The notes below the pieces were generated by a model. The model saw nothing but the letters and a program-made list of their open reading frames with translations, was not told the DNA's origin and made no database searches. Shown here piece after piece: positions 43,249 to 54,999 of a DNA stretch of 64,000 bases. The position numbers and the translations under genes are program-made. Origin of the DNA: Cycas panzhihuaensis (lineage: Eukaryota > Cycadophyta); NCBI GenBank assembly GCA_023213395.1, contig CM041465.1, positions 83,087,741 through 83,151,740 on the forward strand, in the 5' to 3' direction. How positions within the stretch are numbered: position 1 is the stretch's first letter; each line of letters starts with the position of its first letter.

Positions 43249-44450
43249 TTGTTCATTATGGACAAATTTAAGTTGCCCCTAACGGGTGGAACACATGGCT
43301 CCCATTTGGTCAAGCCATGGTCGACCCAGAAGCAGGTTGTAATCAACATCAATATCGAGGACAACGATATCAGTAACAATAGTCTTATCCTCGAGAGTAA
43401 GAGGTATCGAGACAGATCCCAAGGGAGTCTTCTCACTACTATCATAACCCTGACGTCACCATGGAACAGGTTCCAAGGCGAAAATACCAAGCTCTTGCAT
43501 GACGCGCAAGGGCATGGCATTGATGGAAGAACCGTTGTCTACGACGGTTCTTCGCAACATGCAATCAGGAGTATCTATGGTAATCGTGAAAGGGAAGTTC
43601 CATTGGCGTTCCATTCTACTAGACAAGGGAAGATCTCTGGGATCAAAAGAGATAACCGGTTTGCAACTTTGGGTTGTGCCCAAGGCATGAATGGATGCGT
43701 CATTCGATCGTAGAGCTTCCAAGAGGAGTGTTCGTTGCTTGGGGTAACTTTTCAAGACGTCCATGATGGACATCCCGGCAGCCACAGTGAGAAGCTCTTT
43801 GACTACGGAGAAAGGCTGACCCCTCCCGGTGGGTTGGGTAAGGGCTCTCCTAAAGTCGAATCGACTGGGGCGGACAGGAATGCTCTTGGGAAGTGCGAGG
43901 ATCTCCGGAGGAACGACTTCCAGAGGAAGATCAAGTTGCGAGGTAGATGTGGAGGTGCCAATTGCCTCCTTTGCGACTTGAGACCAGGTCAACGCGTAAA
44001 GGGGAGTGGTCTCAAGCATCTGGATCACCTTCTTTCCCTTGTTATGGGACCGCAAAGGTGATGGAGCACGGTGATTAGAGGAGCGCGAAGGGGAAGATGG
44101 CCTTCGCACACCCTTCCCTCTACCATGAGAAGGGCGAGAATTGGGGGATCTATCTCGATTCCGATTGTTCCTTTGTTGAACATCACGACCACGTTCCCCA
44201 TGTTTAGGGAACGGATCTCTATGAATGGGTTGATCGAGGTTAGGCCTCGATGCCCGTCTAGGGGATGAATCACGCGACAGGGCATCACGTGGATGTTGTG
44301 CCCGACAATGCGAATCATCATGGAAACATTCGCTGTAGATGGAACACCACCTCTTCTCAAGGGGAGGATTAATTCTCCTTGCTTAAGAAGGTTGGGCGTT
44401 ACCCCCTTTGGGGGGAATGGCATGAGAAGCCATCGAATCGGGTTTATGGG
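43245..44450 (-). pseudogene. Copy 2 nucleocapsid knuckle and aspartic protease
   Basis: Longer open stretch than in copy 1: 217 codons at 44,109-43,456 contain the basic segment and the protease core TVVDNGSSINAMPLRVMQEL. The C-terminal YNLLLGRPWL motif is in the next frame. The zinc knuckle lies near 44,300-44,370, with the same His to Tyr change as copy 1. Confidence 0.8.
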
Positions 44451-46068
44451 AGGTGAGGGATGAAGGGGACTAGAGTTTAAGCTCCTTCATCGTGCGCTCG
44501 AATGAGCGAACAATGGAGGTAAGAGGGTCTAAGGTCCTCTCAATTGGATGAGAGGTGGACCTAGCAGGCTGCGAAGGATTGGTTTCCTTCGCTGGGGGAG
44601 GTGCCTCATGACGTTGTGAGGGCTTGGGAGGTTTCTTGAGTCCAGCTTGGATCTCAATAGCCTCCAACACCAAGCACCTCGTAATCACGGAGTCGCATGT
44701 GGTTGCTCTCATCTTAAGGACCTCCACATGCACTTCGGGATGAAGTGCATTGACGAAGAGACCCCACTTCAACTCTTCAGGCAACGTGGCCTTGGTAGAG
44801 TGAAGGAGATCGTGAAACCGTCACACAAAGTCACGATTCATTTCATCGTGACCTTGTTTAAGCGACAAGAGCGCTTTCATTCCGCTCTCGAATGGATGGG
44901 CTACGTCAAAGTAATTGACGAACTCATCCACCAATTGCTGGAATGAAGAAATAGAATAGGCAGGGAGACAGTATAACCACTTGTGGGCGTCACCCTGCAA
45001 GGATCGCAGAAATAGCTTCATCAGAATGTGGTTGTAAGCCCAGTAATCTATGCACGCCATAGAGAAACTACGCACATGCTCAGTTAGGTCTTGCGATGAA
45101 GTTCCGTCAAATTTAGGAACTTCAGGTGGGTGAGGCGGCAAGTTAGTCCTTAGTGCCTCAATAGATAACGGCGTTGACCTATAGTCCATGAAGGGACGTG
45201 TCGTTACATGAGCCAACGGATCAACGACCGGTAAGGAACAGGAATGGATGGGGGTGGTAAACCCATCCCTTCGTAGGGGAACACCCCTTGTTGGAAAAAG
45301 GGTTGCGGATAAACGCCTTGGAAGGGAGGTATGTTCCCTTGCAAAGACACGACAACAGGAGTTACGCTAGATGGCGGAAACGAGGGGTGTGGGACCGTAT
45401 TCTACCCATATGGGCCACATGTAGGTGGTGCAACCCCATATGGGTGCAACGGGTCTACCCCATAAGCAGGGAGATGGTTTCCCTTACCCTACCCCCAAGG
45501 TTGGGATGCATAACCTGGGGGTAGGTAGAGATGCACCACCGATGAGTTTTGAACGTATGTAGGAGCAGGTCCTATATAGTTGATAGCAGCAGCATTAATA
45601 GGGCCTCGAGGCCTACTAGGAAACGCATGTGCCATGTTTGAAGGTGGCGCATTCATTTGACTCAGAAATGGCATGCTAACCCCAAGTTGAGGGAAGGACA
45701 TGCCGCGAATGGGACGAGTGTGCACGGGTAGAAGAATCATTTGCCGTAGGAGACGCAGATACGGATGAAGAAGATGCTACATTGCGCAGAACTTCTTCAA
45801 ACCACCTGGGGCATGGTTGAAGGTGAGTTGCTCGAAAGTACTCGCTGAGCACTTCGACCACGCCGCGTGAGGGGTGTCCTCGTAACCATATGAGGTCGAT
45901 GGGATCTCGAATGTTGGGGACCCCTAAGGGTGCTCCTTGTAAGATTCACTAATAGGATGGTAAGTCTCGTGAGGAGATGAGCCTTCTGCTGCATGCGCAG
46001 AAGGATGAAACTTAGAAGGGTAAAACGAGTCATCCAGATAATAGATGGAATCATCACCTTCGTGGGTG
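44451..46068 (-). pseudogene. Copy 2 gag (interrupted by E2)
   Basis: 131 codons open at 45,216-44,821 hold the capsid core: VPKFDGTSSQDLTEHVRSFS, then LYCLPAYSISSFQQLVDEFV, then LLSLKQGHDEMNRDFV. 104 codons at 44,784-44,470 hold PEELKWGLFVNALHPEVHVE to ERTMKELKL. A stop separates the two. The gag start is at 62,381, on the far side of the E2 insertion. Confidence 0.8.
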
Positions 46069-46073
46069 GATTC
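46069..46073. other. Target-site duplication of E2, left copy
   Basis: GATTC directly before the LTR-A tip TGGACGTG. The right copy is 62,338-62,342. Confidence 0.85.
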
Positions 46074-48614
46074 TGGACGTGCTGCTACGGGATAACTACC
46101 TAACTGATAGGTGTAGGGGTGACTGAGTGGTGGAATGATAGAAGGTGGGACCTAAAAGGTGGGTAACTACTACGCAGAGCACCCCGTGCGCCGTAGCGCG
46201 AGTTCGGGATCTGCAATGGAGTATGGCTACTACCGTGTGACCCTTCACCACTTCGAATAAGGGGTGAAGGTGCGTAGGGCAAACTTGGGTTGACCTGGGA
46301 ATAGGACCCTCCCACCCTTGGGTGGCCCAAGGGGAAGAGAAGACCTAATGGAGACAAAGCCAAGAGCAATCCTACACAACCTAACCGGTACACGAGTGAT
46401 ACGAAGCAAGGCACTCGTGGTGGTTAAGGAGAGAGGAGGAAAGGTAGGGGAGAGGAGGACTCCTACAATCTTTCCTACGAATGATAAAGATGCATGGAAC
46501 AAGACAAATGAATCGCAAACAAGTACCCAACCAATTTTCCCTTTTATCCTTCAAAGGTACTAATTACTACGAAAGAAATAAAAGGAAAAGAAAGGGTAGC
46601 GGAGGGGAACGAAATGTGCACCTGGAGCGAAGGCGTGCGAGACGAAGTAACCTTCTCGAGGAGCGCCCAACCACTCCGCGCGACGTACTGGATGCGAGAT
46701 ATTACGGCAGACGAAGAGGGGGCTTCCTTACCTTGCCCGGAAAATCAAATGCGATGCCAAGAAAGAAAGGAAGCGCTAACTAAGAAATGAAGTAGCATGA
46801 AAACATAACGCATATGAAGGTGCTTACCGGTAGCTAGGCCCACGGGCGATGCACTCCACGCTTCCCAAGTACCTGCAAGCAATAGCGATCTCTTTCTCTT
46901 CCCGAAGGAAGAGCACTAACATGCAACACAAAAACTCTAACAATATATGCCTAAATAACATAAACGAGAATTTGAATATACATGCTAGTGTTAATCCAAC
47001 AATGAAAGTACCAAAGAAAGTGACCAACGTGAAAATAAACGACGGGTAAGCCCTGAGTGGCCTACCTCCCGCAAATGATGCCCAAACCTCCCCCCAAGAG
47101 CCACGAGGCAGCGAGGGGAAAGTCAAGAGCAAGGGCTGGAAAATGGCAGCAAAAAGGGGCAAAGAAAGGCCCAAGGGTACCCACGGCGAACCGGATGCTA
47201 TGAGGAGCAAACCGGGTGACCCGGGGAAGAAAGGTGGAGCAAGAAACCAGCGGTTGGGGCTTATGAGTGATGCCCAAACCTGAACAAAAGGTTCCAAATC
47301 AGCGCTGCAACTTGTGACAGCACTGGTTTGGGCAACCAAAGGGGGCCTTCAAACCCTTGTTTGCAAGCCAAGGGCAGCACGGGGCGAGAGGGAGGTTTTG
47401 GGGGGCTAAGAGCCGCCTAGGGAGCGTGGAAGGTGGTATGGAATCCACCCAGCTCCTCTCCAAAACCTATGCAACCCCTCCACACCGCTACCTTGGACAG
47501 CAAACGCAGGCAAGGAGCACAGGGAGAGTGGTATAATGACCCCAAAGGGAGGACAACCAACTCTCAAGCAACAAGTAAGAGCAAACAAGCTGAAGCATGA
47601 ATATCACAAGAAAACAAGCATAAAAACAAGGAATGCATGAAGAGAAGAGGCAAGGGATTTGCCTCAGCCAAAGGGCAGCGGAGAGGGACTGATAAATTAG
47701 CCCAGATCTGAAGTAGAGCAGGTTTGAGGCCCTGCTACGGAGGTGTGACGGGAAACACCTGCACTTGGGGTGCTTATGGACTGCCTTGGCGAAGACCGGC
47801 TGGAAACCACTTCAAAGGAGCCCTCTCTAAAGCGTTTGAGGGGCCGGGAGAATATCTCAGCCACGCCAAAGGAGAGTCTTGTATGAAGGGTGCAGTCCGT
47901 TGATCTGACGCAAACAACAGAGAGAAGCGAGGCGGAGAGTGTTTCCTTGAGCAATTCAAAAGTGAGCAAAAGATCCTTGAAAATGAGCCAAAAGGGCTTA
48001 AGTACTCAAGCAAAACCCTAAAGCGTGCGATTAGAGGCGTGGAAGAGAAATAAAGTTGAGCCACGTGGCGCTTCGCAATAAATGCGAAATTGCCATGGTG
48101 GATTTTTTAAAAAACAACCTGAGACAGTCGTCTTCATTGAATTTCGCTGTCACAAAAATCCGTGAGACGCGCCAGAGCCAAAACGGGGCCCACCAACCTA
48201 GGTCAGGCGGATGAGAAAAGGCTAATAAGCTAGAACACCTACCCGGGAGCAAACAAGCTAACAAAACGGATCCAAAGGAGCAAAAATAGGGCTCGAGTGG
48301 GGTGGCAAGTTGACCAAACGATGATGAGTCATCACACGGGCGGAGGTGGCGCAAACCTAGTGGATCCTGGAGCGAGGAGGGCAGATGCGGGAAGTAATAC
48401 GGTCACTAAGGTGCCACACTCGCTGGGAGTGTGCCCCTGCTATAGTTGTTATAGGCTAAAATAAGTGTGGACGACTACAAGGTCACCCACAAAGTCATAC
48501 ACATGCAGATACGCAAGCAAACATCCAGTAAAAGAAAGCGATGATAATGCGAGAGACATACCTGCACTTACTTGAGTCGGTGATTCCGTATCCATTCCCA
48601 GAAGCTGGGAAACA
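46074..48614 (-). repeat. E2 3' LTR, type A
   Basis: Plus-strand tips TGGACGTGCTGC and CTGGGAAACA; matches 59,791-62,337. Only the outer tips resemble LTR-B (about 20 bp at the left, about 60 bp at the right). Confidence 0.9.
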
Positions 48615-49016
48615 CTGCCTATGGCGTGAGCCTCGCCACTCGGAAGCCTAGTGCGATGGCGAATGCTGGCAACACAACTGTCAGTAGCACATGTGTATAG
48701 ATATATCAATCAAGATCATAACAGTAGGCAAGGGTGTCGGCGAGTGTCGTGGCAGGACGCGTGGATACGAAAGCGGTGGTGGAGACAACATAGGGGCTGC
48801 CTATGGGCCACCTGGAAACCGACTGGAAGAATGAGACAGGTGAGGGGGCTGCCCCCACCACAAAGGATGCAAAGGAACATGCATAACTAAATAAAGAGCA
48901 AATAGCGGATACCATAGTTTTACCTCATTAGTAACCCAGTTTCGGAGGTGCGAACGGATCGCAAAGCAAAGTGACAGATGACCTGGGGCTTGGGCGACGG
49001 GAAGGCTAGGCAAACC
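48615..49016 (-). other. E2, spacer between aRNH stop and LTR
   Basis: Noncoding. The polypurine tract is weak (CATAGGCAG before TGTTTCCC). No gene seen. Confidence 0.45.
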
Positions 49017-49421
49017 TCAGGGACGGTCAGCAAGAAGGGAGAGGCGGCGCTCAAGGATGAGGCGAACGAGGCTATCTGCCTCAGTGTTGAGGGCCCGAGG
49101 GATATGCTGGATATCAACAGAAGAAAAGCGGGCCAGGAGGGATCTGGCGGCAGAAGCAAGAGTCCTCAAGTGAGGGCATCGCACTGGTAGACTCGGTGAG
49201 ATGAGACACCACAACTTGAGAGTCACAAAGCAAAATAATGGGTCCGTGATGGAAACAGAGAGCGCTGAGGGCTTCAATAACGTATACTGGGCCATTGTTA
49301 GTAGCCTCCGGGAGGAAGATCCCAGAGCGGAGGAGATCATGTCCGTAAGGGTCTGGAAGATCCATGCAATGCAAAGGTCCAGATTACCGCGGCTTCCGCC
49401 ACAGAAAGATGTAGATGACAT
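49017..49421 (-). pseudogene. Extra archaeal-type RNase H (aRNH), E2 copy, damaged
   Basis: Starts MSSTSFCGGSRGNLDLCIAW at 49,421. The TDGG motif has become FCGG by small changes. The Glu segment NNGPVYVIEALSALCF (copy 1: NNEAEYMAVIEALTDALCF) is in another frame and lacks the Glu. The Asp segment, LLCDSQVVVSHL, and the end TEADSLVRLILERRLSLLAD are intact. The frame changes at least twice. An acceptor-like TTTTGTGTCGTAG directly precedes the ATG. Confidence 0.75.
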
Positions 49422-49920
49422 CTACGACACAAAATCCAAGCAATCGATGGGTGATGAAAGCAACGCTAACAAGCAAGCAGAAAATGGCCGCGAAGGGTAG
49501 GAGGACCTAGCAATGAGGTAACCCAAGGCGAGAGCATAATCCGATCACGGCAGAGAGCTGAGGGGAAAAACCTCGAGCGCCAAAAGGTCGCCTTTAGAAA
49601 GCGAAACATGCCCCGAGTGGGGGCATTCCTTTGGGGACTCTAAGAGCGAGAAAGGATCATGGAAATGAGTCCGTGGCGAACGAGCCAAACGAGTATAAAC
49701 TCAGCAAAGCGGAGTAGCGCCAAGAAACGATGTAGAAGGGCCCTAGCAAAAAGCGCGATAATGATGCACCATAAATGCCCTTGCAGGGGAGAGCATAAAG
49801 GGCATCAATATAGCGCAATTGACGCCAGGTCCAGAAGGCAAAGGTAATCAGGGCAACGAGATGGTCCCAACGACTGATGCGAGACCAAAAACAGAGGGAG
49901 TGCCCGTCGGGGGCCCCGCC
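49422..49920. other. E2, intergenic region upstream of aRNH
   Basis: Counterpart of 22,942-23,468. A minus-strand frame (49,959-49,657, 100 codons) keeps the start of the overlapping frame seen in copies 1 and 2 (RFPYIGG, HWDHLV or RWDHLV, CKGIYGA) and then breaks. Confidence 0.4.
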
Positions 49921-49929
49921 TATATAAGG
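49921..49929 (+). promoter_or_regulatory. TATA box for the antisense unit, E2
   Basis: TATATAAGG after GGCCCCGCC, conserved with copies 1 and 2 although the flanks have diverged. Confidence 0.55.
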
Positions 49930-50360
49930 AAATCGACGAGAAAATGGATTCATTTTCACCAGCTCTCGTACGAAACCAGAGCCATTTCCTTACGCATCGG
50001 AGCGCTGCCCAACTTTGGAGGCACACAGAGAGAGATCGGACCGTCGGATCGGAGAGCGGGGATAGCCAAAGACGACCGACTGCAGAAGATGGCGATAATG
50101 AGACCAGATCCAGGAGTGGAAATCACTAAACCTCGACCCAAATCAAGTTCAAAGTTTATGGCTTTTGTAGTTTTGTAGTAATTTTGCATAGTCTCAGTGC
50201 CCCTTATGGGCAATCGAAGGCTTTCCCGGATCCGAATCGACCCAGAAGAGGCGACACAGGCATTAGGGAGCTCGTCCTCAGTTCTACCAGGGTCCACTAG
50301 AAGAAATTTTTGGTTTTTGGGCGTAAAACCCCTTTTGGGGGTCGCTGTCAGATCAAGAAG

Positions 50361-50384
50361 AATGATCGCGGTGCCGCGATCATT
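50361..50384. promoter_or_regulatory. 24-bp dyad, E2
   Basis: Perfect arms AATGATCGCGG and CCGCGATCATT around TG. Counterpart of 23,910-23,933. Confidence 0.7.
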
Positions 50385-50415
50385 GCCGCGGGCCCCACAT
50401 CACCGCGGGACCCGT

Positions 50416-50445
50416 GCCAAACTTAGCGGTACCGCTAAGTTTGGC
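50416..50445. promoter_or_regulatory. Perfect 30-bp palindrome, E2
   Basis: Half-site GCCAAACTTAGCGGT and its exact reverse complement. It differs from the E1 version by paired substitutions in both arms that keep full symmetry. Confidence 0.9.
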
Positions 50446-50583
50446 GCGGTACGAAGGCAGCAAGGCAGAAAAATAGACATGAGGGCCAAAAGAGCCCCAA
50501 ATCTCAGGCGGAGAGAGATTTGAGAGAGAGAGAGGTAATAATAGCTGACATGAGACTGACTTGAAGTGTTTTGGTGTGAACAG

Positions 50584-52483
50584 GCTGTCCTCGCGGTAGA
50601 TAACCGCGAGAATGTTGGTATGGCTATGTTGAGTTACATGGAGATGATGACTCAGGAGGATAGGGACATGCTGGAGAGGTGTGGCCTGTACAAGGCCCTC
50701 AAGACACCTCAGTACACGTCAGACCAGAGGCTGTTGGTGGATATAGTGTCCCATTGGGACCGGAGGAGGCATGTGTTCCACCTACCATGTGTGGGATGTG
50801 ATGGTCACGCCGAGGGATATCCCATGGATACTAGGAGTTCGGGTGGGGAGGCCGGTGAGACTCGGGACGCCGCCAAGACCGAGGCAACAAGACAGGAGGC
50901 GCCTGCTCTTCACAGTGAGCCGGCAGTGGGATCGGAGGGGAGCACCCTCCGCATGCCTGTTATCCGGATTCCTCGAGTGAGGAAGATGATCATATCGCAT
51001 TCTGCTCCGGATTTCCAAGGCACTATAGAGAGATTCCGGAGGATGGATGGATGCGCTCGCCGCCACGGCCGGGCGAGAGGATGGATCGGCACCTAATAGC
51101 CAAGAAACCTAGTCGCACACCTGGACACCATCGTGATGTCCCACAGAGGAGGACTATCATACAGCACATTGTTATAGTGTTGGTATTTTGATTACTTGGC
51201 AAGCTGGCACCATGGGGACCTCACCCTATCACGCATCAGCCCCGATGGTCCACGATGGCGACTGACCGAGGGGACAGAGGATAGAGCCCACGCCGACGAC
51301 GGTGGAGGCCACATCATTAGACCTCCTCACCCTCCCGCACTACATAGCCGAGCCGCATGTGACGGTGAGGTGGGATAGTGACGATGAGGCAAAGTGAGCG
51401 TGAGTACCCGCTGGAGATGACAGCAGTGATGATGGGGACGATGGAGATAGTGGAGATGGGGTCGGCCTGGCCACGACTGCAGGGGAGGCAGTCCTTCGTG
51501 TGACAGCAGATGTGCAGAGGGTCCATCCGGGTCACGAGGAGAGAGGCAGGCCCATCAGGAGCGCAGGGTGAGGTCAGAGGGCCTGTGACTAGGGCCCGCA
51601 GGCTACGGATCATGATGGGATCCGCAGGGACGAGAGCTGGGGCCACCCCCACGAGGAGAGGGACCCAGGTAGAGGAGGTGCCCGAAGACGAGGCACCTGC
51701 AGCTGGCGGAGAGCCAGGAGGAGAGGATGCCGCATGACCGGAGGATCAAAGGCCCACAGTGAGAGCCAACCTTTTCCAAAGTCATTTAGCATCCAGATAG
51801 AAGTTTGGTTTGGTTTGATCATGGTATATAGACTGACACATGGCGTGTTACATTGGCGGTCTGCAGAGATCGTGAGACGATAGAGGCTGTGGCGAGGGAG
51901 ATATTCCCTCAGGTGTATGCAGAGGGCAACCGCCCATCTAGCGGCGATGAGCCCAGAGCGGCAGGAGCCCACAGAGAGGCATTCGCCCGATGGTGAGGGC
52001 GAGGACATATGGGCCGCAGAGTCCCAAGAGCATGCCACATCCGTGGACGGCTGCAGCAGGAGAGAGACGACGCGAGGCGAGAGGGATGACGCGACGCGAG
52101 AGAGATGAGTCTGCGAGGCGGGTCCAGACTCTAGAGGCACAGGTGGTGCAGCAGAGATAGCGAGAGCAGGACCCACCGATAATCGTCACAGGCGTCTCGT
52201 GATGACAGAGGAGGTACTCCGGGGAGAGCGGGATCGTATCCAGGCCAGATACGATCAGCTAGTAGCACATATGGTCTCGAGGTCGAGTCGGAGCAGGACA
52301 TGGACCCACACGGCGGCGACGACCCCGAGACGACCTAGGGATGAGGAGAGCGAGGCAGGCAGCTCGCGGAGGCCCAGGAAGAGCCTCGGAGGCATGTGGT
52401 CCCCAGGAGAGGGATCACAGAGACCGGGAGATGGCACCCCAGGAGCGGGGCCACAGCAGAGGGACATGTATATGCAGTTGTGA
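50584..52483 (+). pseudogene. Antisense PMD-like gene, E2 copy
   Basis: The clearest PMD-like start. After the acceptor (TTTGGTGTGAACAG) one frame reads AVLAVDNRENVGMAMLSYME, then MMTQEDRDMLERCGLYKALK, then TPQYTSDQRLLVDIVSHWDR, then HVFHLPC. It then shifts to GDVMVTPRDIPWILGVRVGR-PVRLGT in the next frame. RIPRVRKMI follows. After a decayed middle part and lost splice sites, the last exon begins near 51,866. Its open end at 52,199-52,483 reads MTEEVLRGERDRIQARYDQL, then SRSSRSRTWTHTAATTPRRP, then the basic tail and DMYMQL stop. The residues lost to stops in copy 1 (HWD-stop) are kept as HWDRR here. Confidence 0.75.
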
Positions 52484-53062
52484 GGAAAGCACGGGCCTCC
52501 AGGGGGTCATATATAGGGCCATATGATTGTACCCCCCCTGCAAGGACGCTGACTTCCCAGGATGTATGATGATATGATTTTTGATATGTATATATATATG
52601 CATGGGGTGATTGGAACCCCATTTGGATATGAGATGTTGTATACGATGTATCGTGCCTGGATGATATGTATATTTATTTTTGTGTATTGTGAATGTTATG
52701 TTGTAGATGTTTTATGTTGTGGATATTTTGTTATATGATGCACACGTTTCCTCCCATGTACGACCACACGCCTGAGGGCACACACACACCGTGAGCGAGG
52801 ACGACATAGAAGTGTGAGGTTAGGGAGCAAGACGAGTACATGTCTCTGAGGAGAGCATAGCGGGATATCACGAAGGAAGCGGCAGGCGTGAAAGGGGGGC
52901 AACGATGCTAAGTGTCTTCTGATTGGGGATGCCCAAGCAAGACGACACAAGGGTTCCCGAGAGAATACGGGAACGCGGGTTCCGCGGAAGGAACCGAAAA
53001 GAAGAAGAAGGAGTCCAGCTTAAATTGCCACTCTACCCGTGGTTGGGAAGAATGGGGACAAC
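52484..53062. other. E2, spacer between convergent units
   Basis: Counterpart of 26,009-26,664. No gene seen. Confidence 0.4.
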
Positions 53063-54240
53063 CTAAGATGGTAGTTTAGGCTCATTTCGGAGCAAGGCGA
53101 AGGGATCGCCGAGGGATCGTACGTAAAACTTCTTAAGGAACATCCCATTAACGGCTTTCTCAAATTCGAGCCCTTCCAGGGTGGCTATCCTGTAAGCACC
53201 ATTATCGAGGGATTCGATAATGACAAAGGGACTAACCCATCGGGGTTTGAATTTGGTCAAATGGTCATGGAGATATTCGAGCTTGAGGACGTAGTCCCCA
53301 GGAAACAAAGGGTGGGAACGAAGGCGTTTATCGTGAGTCCTTTGTGAGCGGGCTTTGGATGCTAGGTTAGCCTAAAAGGCGGCTAAGCGTCTCTCATCCA
53401 AAGCTTCGAGGTCGAGCAGGCGGGCCTGCTGGATCGACTCTTCGTCGATGAAACCTCGAAGGGAGACTCGCAAGGAAGGGATCTCCACCTCCAATGGGAG
53501 CACCGCCTCGATCACAGTAGACCGTGGAGAACAGGGGTCATTCAGTGGCGGAACGGATAGAGGTACGATAAGCCCACAAGGCAAAGGGCAACTGAAGGTG
53601 CCAATCCCTTTGGGATTGAGCAACGGCTTTCTTAAGGATGCTGACAAGAGTCTTATTAAAAGACTCCACCTGGCCATTTGCCTTATCCACCTCCTTATTA
53701 CAGAAAGGAGTTCCATTGTCAGTGATTAGGACATCTGGAATTCCGAAACGACAAATGATGTGCTGGTAAATGAACGTGGCAATTATTTTGCCGGGGGTAG
53801 TGATCAAGGGGATGGCCTCCGCCCATTTGGTGAAATACTCCGTGGCAGTCAAGATGAACTTGTCCGCGATGGCGAAGGTGGGAGATAGCTCAATGAGGTC
53901 TAGTCCCCATCGAGCGAAGGCCGCAATGAAACGATAGGATGCAAGGCCTCGGAAGGCACATGTGAAAAGTTGGCATGCCCTTGACATCGTCGACATTGCC
54001 GAGCAAAGGCATGAGCATCTATAAAAAGATATAGCCAAAAGTAGCCCATGCGGAGGATCCTCGAGCCATGATCGGCCCCAAGTGACCTCCACAAATGCCG
54101 TGGTGGCATTCGTGAAGCACCTGGTCGGCTTGTCGGTGGTGTGACGGAGCAGGATCCCATCGAAGGACCTCTTGTACAATACCGTCCCGAGGAGGTCTTG
54201 CTGGCGTAAGTGGGATCTGATTTAACTTTGTTACTAGCGT
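53063..54240 (-). pseudogene. E2 integrase
   Basis: Open from 54,179 to 53,538 with LYKRSFDGILLRHTTDKPTR, then GLDLIELSPTFAIADKFILT, then ATEYFTKWAEAIPLITTPGK, then ITDNGTPFCNKEVD. A deletion of about 20-25 codons between the second Asp and the Glu then joins directly to KANGQVESFNKTL. The C-terminal part (GDYVLKLEYLHDHLTKFKPR, then WVSPFVIIESLDNGAYRIAT, then FLKKFYV) is in further frames. The zinc-binding region is frameshifted. The deletion removes conserved core residues, so it was dead even without the stops. Confidence 0.85.
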
Positions 54241-54999
54241 CGGGGCGGTATTGCTACTGCGTGAGATACTGCACTATGTCACTGTACCACTCATTGTCGA
54301 TGAGTGGATGGGGAGGAGCTCCATGAATCGTCAAGATAGACTCATCGGGGAGAGAGTCGTCAACGGGAGTATCAAAGGAGTTAGGGATAGGGGCGTCCGC
54401 AAGTTGCTCGGCCACTATCATGCCCTTCTTTGATTTCTGGTTAACGATAAGGAGATCAAATTCTTGGAGTAGGACGGCCCAACGGCCGGCCCTACCCGTC
54501 AAATCCGAACAAGTAAGTAAGTATCTCAAGGGATCGGATTGAACGATCACCTTGGTAGTGTTGCCGAGAAAGTAGTGCCTAAACTTCTTGGTGGCATGGA
54601 CCAAGAAGAGGCATTCCTTCTTGGTAGGGGAATAGTTAAGCTCAGCAGCCACGAGAGTGTGACTGATGAAATATATAGCTCTCTCAGTTCCTGAGTCGTC
54701 CTCCTGAGCGAGCATAGCGCCCAAGGACTCGTCGATCCGAGGTATACAGGATGAAGGGCCAATCAAACCGGGGAGGCGCCAACGTAGGAGCGGAAGCCAA
54801 GGCTTCCTTGAGTCCTTCGAAGGCCTTTTGGGTCTTGTCGGACCAGGCAAAAGGAGCTCCCTTCTTCAACAGGTTTGTGAGGGGTTTAGCGCTCACAGCG
54901 AAGTCGGCTAGAAGCGCTGAGGAAACCAGGCACACTAGAAACGACTTAATCTGCCGTTGAGTTCTAGGTGGCGGCATGTCGAGGATCGCCCTGACTTTG
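54241..54999 (-). pseudogene. E2 pol RNase H
   Basis: Two long frames (54,977-54,684 and 54,850-54,254). It reads MPPPRTQRQIKSFLVCLVSS, then SDKTQKAFEGLKEALASAPT, then GTERAIYFISHTLVAAELNY and VIVQSDPLRYLLTCSDLTGR, and ends DIVQYLTQ. Catalytic Glu and Asp are present. Confidence 0.8.

Larger units (their letters stand above)
33531..46533. repeat. Tandem duplication unit 2 (13,003 bp)
   Basis: Second copy of 20,547-33,530. It ends 460 bp inside the 3' LTR of E2, at the tetramer ACCA. Confidence 0.9.

Noticed and set aside
22160-46073. Copies 1 and 2 as two independent insertions
   Set aside because: They lack separate target duplications and primer sites, and share the same LTR-A fragment at the same gag codon.
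47062-47339. Minus-strand frames inside LTR-A (71-171 codons)
   Set aside because: They lie inside the LTR, are rich in Leu/Pro/Ser, and the two LTR-A copies break them differently.
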